A DNA stretch of 5,468 nucleotides from RGVD01 sp040403075 (GTDB lineage Bacteria; Bacteroidota; Bacteroidia; UKL13-3), in NCBI GenBank assembly GCA_040403075.1, contig JBBALJ010000151.1, forward strand, positions 1 through 5,468, given 5' to 3'. The translations under genes were made by a program, and so were the position numbers. The notes beneath the pieces were generated by a model. The model was not told the origin of the DNA, made no database searches, and saw only the letters and a program-made list of their open reading frames with translations. How positions within the stretch are numbered: position 1 is the first letter of the stretch; every line of letters begins with the position of its first letter. Below, piece by piece: positions 1-5,227 of the stretch.

Positions 1-2
1 TT

Positions 3-28
3 TTTCCTTTTGAGGCATCAAAAGGAAA
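3..28. repeat. Perfect 11-bp hairpin with GGCA loop
   Basis: Bases 3-13 (TTTCCTTTTGA) pair perfectly with bases 18-28 (TCAAAAGGAAA) around the tetraloop GGCA. The left arm and loop recur at 1031-1051 and 1583-1601, but the right arm decays there: the stem is 7 bp in the second copy and 5 bp in the third, whose loop is AGCA. This copy is therefore the best preserved of three. It could fold as RNA or DNA. There is no T-run directly after it to make it a standard terminator in either direction. Confidence 0.75.
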
Positions 29-62
29 TAAAAATGCTTCGATTTTCAAGGTGCCATATGGT

Positions 63-104
63 CGTTGGAGCGGAGTCGAAACGCCATTTCGACTCCGCTC
101 AATG
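63..104. repeat. Head-to-head pair of TCGACTCCGCTC stem-loops
   Basis: Two copies of a small stem-loop face each other. The forward copy (85-104) has stem CATT/AATG around loop TCGACTCCGCTC (89-100). The inverted copy (63-83) has stem CGTT/AACG with one bulged G, around the reverse complement of the same loop (68-79). Together they create a perfect 14-bp inverted repeat, 68-81 with 87-100, spaced by 5 bases. Related single copies lie at 1095-1116 and 1633-1653. From memory, this loop sequence is common between genes in Bacteroidota genomes. Its function is unknown to me. Confidence 0.75.
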
Positions 105-108
105 AACG

Positions 109-235
109 TTTCGAACAAAAAGATTTCTCCTTGCCGCTGTATATGTTTTGCCCCTTGGCTTAATCCAATGCACATGGCAAAACCTATAAGGCTGCACAAA
201 CCCTTGCTCAAAATCTTTTTGCACGCACTTCGAAA
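109..235. repeat. Long imperfect palindrome, about 127 bases
   Basis: Three nested pairings share one axis. The outer arms are 109-115 (TTTCGAA) with 229-235 (TTCGAAA). The middle arms are 116-126 (CAAAAAGATTT) with 211-221 (AAATCTTTTTG), 11 bp and perfect. The inner arms are 145-152 (GTTTTGCC) with 176-183 (GGCAAAAC), 8 bp and perfect, extended outward by four pairs (140-143 with 185-188) and scattered pairs (about 132-138 with 190-196). Bulges separate the arms, notably 222-228 and 197-210. It resembles a structured RNA or a small palindromic mobile repeat. I recognise no known RNA family and see no target-site duplication. Confidence 0.55.
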
Positions 236-292
236 ATCGGGCTTCGTGATCGGAATGCCTACGGTTGATCTGTAGCTCAGTGTTACTAAACA

Positions 293-325
293 TAAAAAAA
301 CGCGATTGGTGATAACACCAACCGC
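293..325 (-). terminator. Intrinsic terminator of the DinB-like gene
   Basis: Read on the reverse strand, a 10-bp stem with one mismatch (302-311 pairing with 316-325, loop 312-315) is followed at once by seven T residues (complement of the A-run 294-300). The hairpin begins 25 bases past the stop codon of the leftward gene ending at 351. A stable stem followed by a U-tract is the classic Rho-independent form, so transcription of that gene most likely ends here. Confidence 0.85.
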
Positions 326-350
326 AGTCAAAGCCTTTATTGTTTATGGA

Positions 351-845
351 TTATTTATCATCAGCCGTTGGACCATATAAGCCTGGCACCTTATTTCCTG
401 TGGCTCTTAAATAAACCACCAATTCTCCGCGGTGGTGATACAAATGATTGAACAAAAATCCTCTTACTACCTGAATTCTTGCCATTGCTGGAAAAATATC
501 ATTAACCCCCATTGTCATTTTCCAAGGATTCATCATGATATCATCTGAAGAATTCTCTAAAACAGATTGGGCATTTTTTACATTCTCTTCAAATTTAGCT
601 ACAATGTTTGAAGCTTTGCTTATATCGCCTTTATCGTATTTATAATTACTCATCTCCATTACATCGGAGTTGAAGGTTTGGTCATACCAATTGTATACTT
701 CAGCAATATGCGATGCCAACTGCCCAGTGGTCCATGACTTCTCAGAAGGTTTATAATTGAGTGCGCTATCTGGAATGGCGTTTAATAATTTGCGTGTGCT
801 TTCTGCTTCATGCATAAACTCGCCTAAAAGTGATTGTATAATCAT
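351..845 (-). CDS. DinB-like family protein (probable metal-dependent enzyme)
   Basis: The 164-residue product matches the DinB/YfiT-like four-helix bundle family in length and pattern. Three histidines sit where the family binds a divalent metal: H46 in LASHIAEV near the N-terminus, and H134 and H138 in NHLYHHRGEL near the C-terminus. The family includes thiol-dependent S-transferases and many proteins of unknown substrate. Despite the name, it has nothing to do with DNA polymerase IV. There is no signal peptide or membrane segment, so it should be cytoplasmic. The ATG start gives a normal N-terminus. It has no Shine-Dalgarno sequence, which is usual in Bacteroidota. A -7-like box lies just upstream and a strong terminator just downstream, so it is probably transcribed alone. 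The family call is firm; the substrate cannot be told from sequence. Confidence 0.9.
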   Translation of the reverse strand: MIIQSLLGEFMHEAESTRKLLNAIPDSALNYKPSEKSWTTGQLASHIAEVYNWYDQTFNSDVMEMSNYKYDKGDISKASNIVAKFEENVKNAQSVLENSSDDIMMNPWKMTMGVNDIFPAMARIQVVRGFLFNHLYHHRGELVVYLRATGNKVPGLYGPTADDK

Positions 846-867
846 AATATGTTGGTTTTATGTTTTT

Positions 868-875
868 CAAACATA
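868..875 (-). promoter_or_regulatory. Candidate Bacteroidota -7 promoter box
   Basis: The reverse strand reads TATGTTTG, a full match to the Bacteroidota sigma-70 -7 consensus TAnnTTTG, 22 bases before the DinB-like start codon. I see no good TTTG -33 box at the expected distance. The box overlaps two short inverted repeats, 847-853 with 870-876 (ATATGTT/AACATAT) and 875-880 with 888-893 (ATCAAT/ATTGAT), which could be operator half-sites or AT-rich coincidence. Confidence 0.4.
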
Positions 876-950
876 TCAATATTAATCATTGATTTATGAA
901 AAGAAGAAAATTTAACACAAAAATAAAATAGAAGAATTGGTATTTGTCCT

Positions 951-1132
951 TGCCCATTGTTGATGTTTTTAATGCAGCGACACCAACAATTAAAAACAAT
1001 AAATAATCATCTACCTAGTTATTTTTCATTTTCCTTTTGAGGCATCAAAAGTTAGTATTAGAGATTTAATTAATATTGGATAAGTCCCACGCAGACCCTT
1101 CGACTCCTCTCAGGGTGACGGCCTGCGCACCG
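951..1132 (+). repeat. Composite interspersed repeat, copy 1
   Basis: Four recognisable parts follow each other. First is TGCCCATTG leading into an 11-bp stem with one mismatch (956-966 with 980-990). Second is the TTCCTTTTGAGGCATCAAAA hairpin (1031-1050; stem 1034-1040 with 1045-1051). Third is a small stem-loop with stem ACCCT/AGGGT (1095-1099 with 1112-1116) and loop TCGACTCCTCTC. Fourth is a tail, GACGGCCTGCGCACCG (1117-1132). The same parts in the same order recur 560 bases to the right with different spacing. Just after the tail, AATCGGGCTTC (1137-1147) repeats exactly a word at 235-245. Confidence 0.7.
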
Positions 1133-1256
1133 CAATAATCGGGCTTCACGAATGGATTGCTTTAAGAAGTTATTGAATGCCATTAGGAGGTGTATAAGGA
1201 TGTTGCTTATGTTTAGACTTTATCAGTAATTTCAATCATACACATATTCTTTCTCT

Positions 1257-1281
1257 AACTTTTTCCATTGCTGAAAAAGTT
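1257..1281. repeat. 9-bp hairpin, CTTTTTC type
   Basis: Bases 1257-1265 (AACTTTTTC) pair perfectly with 1273-1281 (GAAAAAGTT) around the 7-base loop CATTGCT, followed by ACAAAAAATCTAG. From memory, hairpins of this form followed by ACAAAAAATC are common between genes in Bacteroidota. No gene ends close enough on either strand to make a standard terminator role obvious. The nearest leftward gene end is at 1723, more than 400 bases away. Confidence 0.6.
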
Positions 1282-1510
1282 ACAAAAAATCTAGAAAAAA
1301 ATATGCTACTGCGCACTGGCCAGATGCACGGCCCGCATTTTTTTTCGGCCCAACCCACGCCTTCTATTTGAACTATTATCTTGGCTTCGCGTTCGGATAA
1401 CAATTATTTTGAAACCCTTTAATGCAATCGCAAACGACAATCATAAAATCTGCCTGAAAATGTTTTTATGTGGATGGTGGATACAAGTAAGCATAATTGA
1501 GTCATGCCTT

Positions 1511-1669
1511 TGCCCATTGTAGGTGTTTTAGCGTAGACTCACCAATAACTATAAACAATCTTCTATCTTATTGTTATTCTTTTTCCTTTTGAAGCATCAA
1601 ATTAATTAAAATCAAGGTATTTGCTTGCTCGGATTCTTCGCTGCGCTCAGAATGACGGCCAACGCACTG
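1511..1669 (+). repeat. Composite interspersed repeat, copy 2
   Basis: This is a second, more decayed version of the repeat at 951-1132. It has TGCCCATTG followed by a weak stem (1517-1525 with 1540-1548, one mismatch and one G-T pair), the TTCCTTTTGAAGCATCAAA segment (1583-1601, stem only 5 bp), a small stem-loop with stem ATTCT/AGAAT (1633-1637 with 1649-1653) around an 11-base loop TCGCTGCGCTC, and the tail GACGGCCAACGCACTG (1654-1669), which matches copy 1 at 13 of 16 positions. The stem of the small stem-loop differs from copy 1 at two base pairs and is paired in both. Confidence 0.7.
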
Positions 1670-1722
1670 TGGAAACAATTATATAGAAATGCACACTACT
1701 AATAAAGACAAGATTATCAAAC

Positions 1723-2226
1723 CTATTTTTCTTCTTGCATTTTTATTGCTCTTTGTAGGTTTTGAATGAAGGTAGTTGCCATTGATGATTTGTAGTGGCA
1801 GTGGTTGCTAATACTGCCTGTTTGCTCGCATTTGCAAGCTATTATCTTATTATTTTCAATAAAAAAATTACATGTTTGACAAGCCACTGCTGAGCATATT
1901 TTAATCATCGCATCTTCATTTAATTGAAAAATATTTCCTTGCAATTCGAGGTTGATGGCTGCATTGCGTTTATAGTTCAAATAGTTGCAAACTGCCACTA
2001 AAAAATATCCATTTCCTATTTGCTCTATCTTCAACTCTTGCACTTTTGTTCCATCTCTAAAAGTCCATTCCAATGCTTTGGTGGCAGGTGCTTGCATATT
2101 TTGCTTCACTGAAATTATTCCATTTTCTAATTGGCCAATTTCAATGTTTTTCTGTGCATGTAAATGCATAGAAAAGAATGTAAACGAAATGAAAAATAAA
2201 AGGTATATAATGATTTTTTTTACCAT
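1723..2226 (-). CDS. Secreted cysteine-rich protein of unknown function
   Basis: I do not recognise this family. The 167-residue product opens with a typical Sec signal peptide: K3-K4, a hydrophobic run of about residues 5-19, then LHA with likely cleavage after A24. The mature part is about 143 residues and has seven cysteines: C80, then C111, C116, C119, C131, C133 and C143. The last six cluster with H142 and H144 in a pattern C-x4-C-x2-C-x11-C-x-C-x9-C-H-x-H. That fits either disulfide bonds in the periplasm or metal binding. The ATG lies inside the last codons of the small lipoprotein gene upstream (7-base overlap), so the two are probably translated together. The start is fixed by the signal peptide. 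No function can be assigned. Confidence 0.78.
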   Translation of the reverse strand: MVKKIIIYLLFFISFTFFSMHLHAQKNIEIGQLENGIISVKQNMQAPATKALEWTFRDGTKVQELKIEQIGNGYFLVAVCNYLNYKRNAAINLELQGNIFQLNEDAMIKICSAVACQTCNFFIENNKIIACKCEQTGSISNHCHYKSSMATTFIQNLQRAIKMQEEK

Positions 2227-2372
2227 GCAATTTGATAACTTTTTTCAACGGTTCCGCTGTCTTTTTCTGAATTTACCTTACTGCGAAACCAATAGCGCTG
2301 ATTACAGGAGGTGTAAAGAATTGAAAGCACAACAAGGCTACAAATGATTCTTAAAAGAAGTTTTGTTTTCAT
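2220..2372 (-). CDS. Small predicted lipoprotein, 50 residues
   Basis: This short frame runs from ATG at 2372 to TAA at 2220. The product begins MKTKLLLR, has a hydrophobic stretch of about residues 5-19, and then a lipobox-like LYTSC ending at C23. This is the form of a lipoprotein signal peptide, although -3 is Y rather than the usual L. The mature part is only about 28 residues (NQRYWFRSKV, then a polar tail), so it is a membrane-anchored peptide rather than an enzyme. The stop overlaps the start of the cysteine-rich gene by 7 bases, and the start lies 38 bases after the glycosyltransferase stop. A weak promoter may lie in that gap: TTGATTTG at 2390-2397 with TTG 18 bases upstream. Signal and overlap together argue that it is real. 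I recognise no homologue. Confidence 0.7.
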   Translation of the reverse strand: MKTKLLLRIICSLVVLSILYTSCNQRYWFRSKVNSEKDSGTVEKSYQIAW

Positions 2373-2410
2373 TAGCTTTGAATAATACTCAAATCAATTT
2401 TGATTAACGA

Positions 2411-3145
2411 TTACTCAATTTGGTTGTAGCTTTTAAAGAAACTTCTTAGTTTCATGCTAAACACACCCCAAATGGCTTCTTTGATAATGCCTCTAGAAAT
2501 TTTGGATTCACCTTTGGTTCTATCTGTGAAAATTATAGGCACTTCCTCTATTTTAAAACCATGTTTCCAAGCCGTAAATTTCATTTCTATTTGGAAGGCA
2601 TAGCCTCTGAATTTTATTTTCTCTAAATTGATATGCTCTAGCAAAGCTCTTTTGTAACATACAAATCCTGCAGTGGTATCTCTAATGTCCATACCCGTAA
2701 TCATGCGCACGTAGGCTGATGCAAAATAAGATAACATTACTCGACTCATAGGCCAATTAACCACGTTCACTCCCGTTTTGTAGCGAGAGCCAACAGCTAA
2801 GTCAGCGCCTTGTTCGCAAGCATTGAATAACCTAGCCAAATCATCAGGGTTATGGCTAAAGTCGGCATCCATTTCAAAAATAAAGTCATATCCTTTTTGA
2901 ATGCACCATTTAAAACCATCAATATAAGCAGTTCCTAGTCCATTCTTCTCTTTACGCTCAAGCATAAACAATTGCAAAGGAAACTCAGTTTGAAGTTTTT
3001 TTACTATCTTAGCAGTGCCGTCAGGTGAGTTATCATCAACGATAAGAATATTGAAAACAGGCTTGAGCGATACCACCTTACGGATAATATCTTCAATGTT
3101 TTCTTTCTCGTTGTAGGTCGGTATTATTACTATTCTTGGTATCAC
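2411..3145 (-). CDS. Polyprenyl-phosphate mannosyltransferase-like GT2 enzyme
   Basis: The 244-residue protein is a GT-A glycosyltransferase of family 2, closest in pattern to dolichol/polyprenol-phosphate mannose synthase. Visible motifs in order are PTYNEKENI (9-17), VDDNSPDGT (36-44), the metal-binding DAD (D93-D95) in EMDADFSHNP, GSRY (119-122), DTTAGF (156-161), and DRTKGESK (208-215) near the C-terminus. Family members transfer a sugar from a nucleotide donor to a polyprenyl phosphate at the inner face of the membrane, supplying lipid-linked sugar for glycan or protein modification. Donor and acceptor here are inferred. No C-terminal membrane helices follow, unlike longer family members. 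The start is GTG; an in-frame TGA nine bases upstream leaves no earlier choice. It may be co-transcribed with the lipoprotein gene. Confidence 0.94.
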   Translation of the reverse strand: MIPRIVIIPTYNEKENIEDIIRKVVSLKPVFNILIVDDNSPDGTAKIVKKLQTEFPLQLFMLERKEKNGLGTAYIDGFKWCIQKGYDFIFEMDADFSHNPDDLARLFNACEQGADLAVGSRYKTGVNVVNWPMSRVMLSYFASAYVRMITGMDIRDTTAGFVCYKRALLEHINLEKIKFRGYAFQIEMKFTAWKHGFKIEEVPIIFTDRTKGESKISRGIIKEAIWGVFSMKLRSFFKSYNQIE

Positions 3146-3149
3146 GGAA

Positions 3150-3209
3150 TTTTTTCAATAATAAGACTAAACGCACAATAATTCAATTTTGATGTTATTA
3201 TTGAGAAAA
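3150..3209. promoter_or_regulatory. Divergent promoter region with a 15-bp dyad
   Basis: The 82 bases between the GTG start at 3145 and the ATG at 3228 must hold signals for both directions. Bases 3150-3164 (TTTTTTCAATAATAA) pair with 3195-3209 (TTATTATTGAGAAAA) over 15 positions with one G-T pair, spaced by 30 bases. That could be an operator shared by both genes, but the sequence is very AT-rich. Box matches are poor: CAATTTTG at 3184-3191 fits five of six fixed positions of the -7 consensus for the rightward gene. No clear box is seen leftward. Confidence 0.4.
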
Positions 3210-3227
3210 AATTTAACATTGAAACCC

Positions 3228-3719
3228 ATGCAAAAAGCAATATTTTTAGATAGAGATGGCGTGTTAAACCACGAAGTGGGCGACTATATCAAACGATTTG
3301 AGGATTTTAAATTACTTGACCATATCTATGAAGGTCTTAAACTTTTTTCTGACAATGGCTACCTATTAATTGTGATTACCAACCAAGGAGGCATTGCTAA
3401 AGGCGAATACACGCATGAAACACTTTCTACCATTCATGATTTTATGCTCAGTGAATTGCGTCATCGGGGTAGCGAAATTACTGAAATATTCTATTGTCCC
3501 CACCACCCTATTGTATCACATTGCTTGTGTCGCAAACCGGGCAGTTTAATGGTTGAAAAGGCAGTTTCGAAATACCATATCGACCCTAAACAAAGTTATT
3601 TTATAGGCGACAAACAACGTGATATTGATTGCGGAGAAGCGGTTGGGGTGAATGGTATCTTAATTGAATCAAACGAAAACTGGTTGCCATACGCTCAGCA
3701 AATTTGCTCAAAAGCATAA
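3228..3719 (+). CDS. HAD phosphatase, heptose-bisphosphate/histidinol-phosphate type
   Basis: The 163-residue product is a HAD-superfamily phosphatase of the GmhB/HisB-N group. It has motif I DRDGVLN (nucleophile D8, acid/base D10), motif II TNQ (T51-Q53), the substrate/transition-state motif RKPG (R102, K103) and motif IV GDKQRD (D128, D132). A zinc-binding loop is formed by C90, H92, C99 and C101. GmhB removes the 7-phosphate of D-glycero-D-manno-heptose 1,7-bisphosphate in lipopolysaccharide core or S-layer sugar synthesis. HisB-N acts on histidinol phosphate. The loop here is short (six residues between H92 and C99), nearer to what I recall for HisB-N than for E. coli GmhB, so substrate is uncertain. 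The ATG at 3228 was chosen because it starts MQKAIFLDRDG directly. A TTG 13 codons upstream would add a tail unlike the family. It is likely in an operon with the permease. Confidence 0.92.
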   Translation: MQKAIFLDRDGVLNHEVGDYIKRFEDFKLLDHIYEGLKLFSDNGYLLIVITNQGGIAKGEYTHETLSTIHDFMLSELRHRGSEITEIFYCPHHPIVSHCLCRKPGSLMVEKAVSKYHIDPKQSYFIGDKQRDIDCGEAVGVNGILIESNENWLPYAQQICSKA

Positions 3720-3730
3720 GCACTTAACCT

Positions 3731-5083
3731 ATGAATAGCATCAAAAAACTTAGCCTTTTCGACTCGAGCATGATTGTAATGGGCAGCATGATTGGTTCGG
3801 GAATTTTCATTGTTTCATCAGGCATGGCAAGGGATTTAGGCAGCCCCACGTATCTCATTTTAGCATGGGTTGTAACAGCCATTCTAACTCTATTGGCTGC
3901 ACTAAGCTATGGCGAACTAGCAGCTTCTATGCCCAAAGCAGGCGGACAATATGTTTACCTTAAAGAGGCTTATGGTCCTATGTTTGGCTTCTTATATGGA
4001 TGGACATTATTCACCGTTATCCAAAGTGGAACCATTGCAGCTGTGGCTGTAGCTTTTGCTAAATTTTCAGCCATTTTGTTTCCTGTGTTTTTAGAAAACA
4101 ATGTATTGTTTGAAGTAGCCAATTTTAAAATCAGTGCAGCTCAAATATTAGGCATTGTGGTTATTTGGACCCTCAGTTTGAGTAATTTTAGAGAGATAAA
4201 ATCGGGTGCACTTATTCAAAATATTTTCACTTCTGCAAAAATCATAGCCCTCGTTTTTGTGATATTGGCAGGCGTTTATTTTGTATTAAACCATGCAGGT
4301 GATGCCTTAAGCTCATATAATATCCTGAGTTCATCAAGTCCTGAGTTATCAATTGGGGTGTTTTGTGCTGCATTGGTGGGTTCTATTTTCTCAAGTGATG
4401 CATGGAATAATATCACCTTCACTGCAAGTGAAATTGACAAGCCTGAGAAAAATGTTCCTCGTTCTTTGTTGATTGGTACCGGAAGTGTATTGCTAATCTA
4501 TATTTTAATCAATTTGGTTTATGTAAATGCATTGCCATTTGAAGCCATCAAAAATGTGCCTTCTGACAGGGTGGGAACCTTGCTGATGCAAACTGTTTTT
4601 GGAGATATAGGTGCAGTGTTAATGGCTATTCTGATTATGGTTTCCACTTTTGGTTGTATCAATGGATTGTGCCTAAGTGGAGCAAGGGTGTATTTTGCTA
4701 TGGCCAAAGACCAATTGTTTTTCAAACAAGCCGAAAACCTTAATAAGAATCAATCTCCCCAATATGCGCTTATCATACAAGCTATTTGGGCTAGCCTATT
4801 AACGCTATCTGGCTCTTATGGCGACTTGTTGGATTATGTGGTTTTTGCCGTATTGTTGTTTTACATACTAACAGTGGCTGCCCTATTTGTTTTAAGAAAA
4901 AAGCAAGCTGATTTACCTCGTCCTTATAAAGTTTTTGCCTATCCTTATTTTCCTGCCTTGTATATCATCATAGCAAGTGTAATATGTGTGAGTCTTTTGA
5001 TTTACAAACCCAATTATACCTATCCTGGATTGGCTATTGTGTTGGCGGGAATTCCTGTTTATTTTTGGGTAAGGAAGAGATGA
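3731..5083 (+). CDS. APC-family amino acid permease
   Basis: The 450-residue inner-membrane protein has the features of the amino acid-polyamine-organocation superfamily, probably the LAT/PotE-like branch. The first membrane helix contains GSMIGSGIF (18-26), the unwound substrate-binding segment of the fold. YGELAASMPKAGGQYVYL (60-77) follows helix 2. The region around W225 (FSSDAWNN, then EIDKPEKNVPRS to 245) corresponds to helix 6 and the loop after it. About twelve hydrophobic segments can be counted, roughly at 10-31, 39-60, 84-112, 134-152, 167-187, 205-222, 246-266, 293-318, 346-361, 366-388, 404-425 and 430-447. Length is normal and complete. It would import or exchange amino acids; the substrate cannot be told. 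It starts 11 bases after the phosphatase stop, with no promoter between, so the two are probably co-transcribed. No terminator is evident downstream. Confidence 0.95.
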   Translation: MNSIKKLSLFDSSMIVMGSMIGSGIFIVSSGMARDLGSPTYLILAWVVTAILTLLAALSYGELAASMPKAGGQYVYLKEAYGPMFGFLYGWTLFTVIQSGTIAAVAVAFAKFSAILFPVFLENNVLFEVANFKISAAQILGIVVIWTLSLSNFREIKSGALIQNIFTSAKIIALVFVILAGVYFVLNHAGDALSSYNILSSSSPELSIGVFCAALVGSIFSSDAWNNITFTASEIDKPEKNVPRSLLIGTGSVLLIYILINLVYVNALPFEAIKNVPSDRVGTLLMQTVFGDIGAVLMAILIMVSTFGCINGLCLSGARVYFAMAKDQLFFKQAENLNKNQSPQYALIIQAIWASLLTLSGSYGDLLDYVVFAVLLFYILTVAALFVLRKKQADLPRPYKVFAYPYFPALYIIIASVICVSLLIYKPNYTYPGLAIVLAGIPVYFWVRKR

Positions 5084-5105
5084 TGGTGCGCGGCTGTCGG
5101 TGATC

Positions 5106-5227
5106 GGTTCATAGTTTTCAGTTTGTTGGTTCACAGTTCACAGTTCACAGTTTGACGGTTCGCAGTTCACCTCACACAGTTCACAGTCCACAAAGCACAG
5201 AGCACACAGTTCACAGAGCACAATTCA
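5106..5227 (+). repeat. Degenerate TTCACAG heptamer tandem array
   Basis: Perfect TTCACAG units lie at 5130-5136, 5137-5143 and 5144-5150 in tandem, with further exact copies at 5180-5186 and 5210-5216 and many one-base variants between (for example TTCGCAG at 5159-5165 and the CACAGAGCACA stretches). The whole stretch is a decayed simple-sequence array located 23 bases after the permease stop. From memory, GTTCAC-type arrays are frequent between genes of Bacteroidota and are thought to expand by replication slippage. There are no spacers, so it is not a CRISPR. Confidence 0.85.

Larger units (their letters stand above)
1..350. other. Gene-free region rich in inverted repeats
   Basis: I find no credible gene here. 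Open frames on both strands (51-275 forward, 99-293 reverse) run through the palindromes and look like by-products of them. The content is a hairpin at the left edge (3-28), a head-to-head pair of small stem-loops (63-104), a long imperfect palindrome (109-235) and the terminator of the leftward DinB-like gene (293-325). The segment is richer in G and C than the neighbouring coding DNA. What lies left of position 1 is unknown, so the repeat block may continue. Confidence 0.7.
846..1722. other. 877-base gene-free region made of repeats
   Basis: No frame on either strand encodes a convincing protein, and I see no tRNA or known RNA. The first bases carry the promoter of the DinB-like gene. The rest holds two related composite repeats (951-1132, 1511-1669), a separate 9-bp hairpin (1257-1281) and a GC-rich patch at about 1309-1360 with repeated GCACTGGCC/GCACGGCCC-like words. 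Both flanking genes point leftward, so this gap lies downstream of the cysteine-rich gene and upstream of the DinB-like gene. I found no clear terminator for the former in 1680-1722. Confidence 0.7.

Noticed and set aside
54..61. Palindrome CCATATGG
   Set aside because: An isolated 8-base palindrome is expected by chance and has no partner site nearby.
51..293. Two overlapping open frames on opposite strands (51-275 forward, 99-293 reverse)
   Set aside because: Both run through the palindromes, have no protein motif, and mirror each other as expected from inverted-repeat DNA.
1200..1229. Nine-codon frame preceded by a perfect AGGAGG at 1185-1190
   Set aside because: The spacing is good, but nine codons without conservation evidence are too few. 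Bacteroidota rarely rely on strong Shine-Dalgarno sites, and the decamer AGGAGGTGTA also occurs at 2306-2315 as the complement of the lipobox codons, so the motif arises by chance here.
1985..2347. 120-codon forward frame opposite the lipoprotein and cysteine-rich genes
   Set aside because: It is antisense to two genes with proper signal peptides and shows no domain of its own.
3189..3227. TTG start 13 codons upstream for the HAD phosphatase
   Set aside because: The added residues (MMLLLRKNLTLKP) are not typical of the family and would lie in the dyad of the divergent promoter. The ATG at 3228 gives the usual N-terminus just ahead of motif I.
4519..5134. Reverse-strand frames at 4519-4725 and 4913-5134
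   Set aside because: They are antisense to the permease or run into the heptamer array, with no recognisable protein features.
5106..5227. Possible CRISPR array
   Set aside because: The unit is only 7 bases, units abut directly and there are no unique spacers or cas genes.
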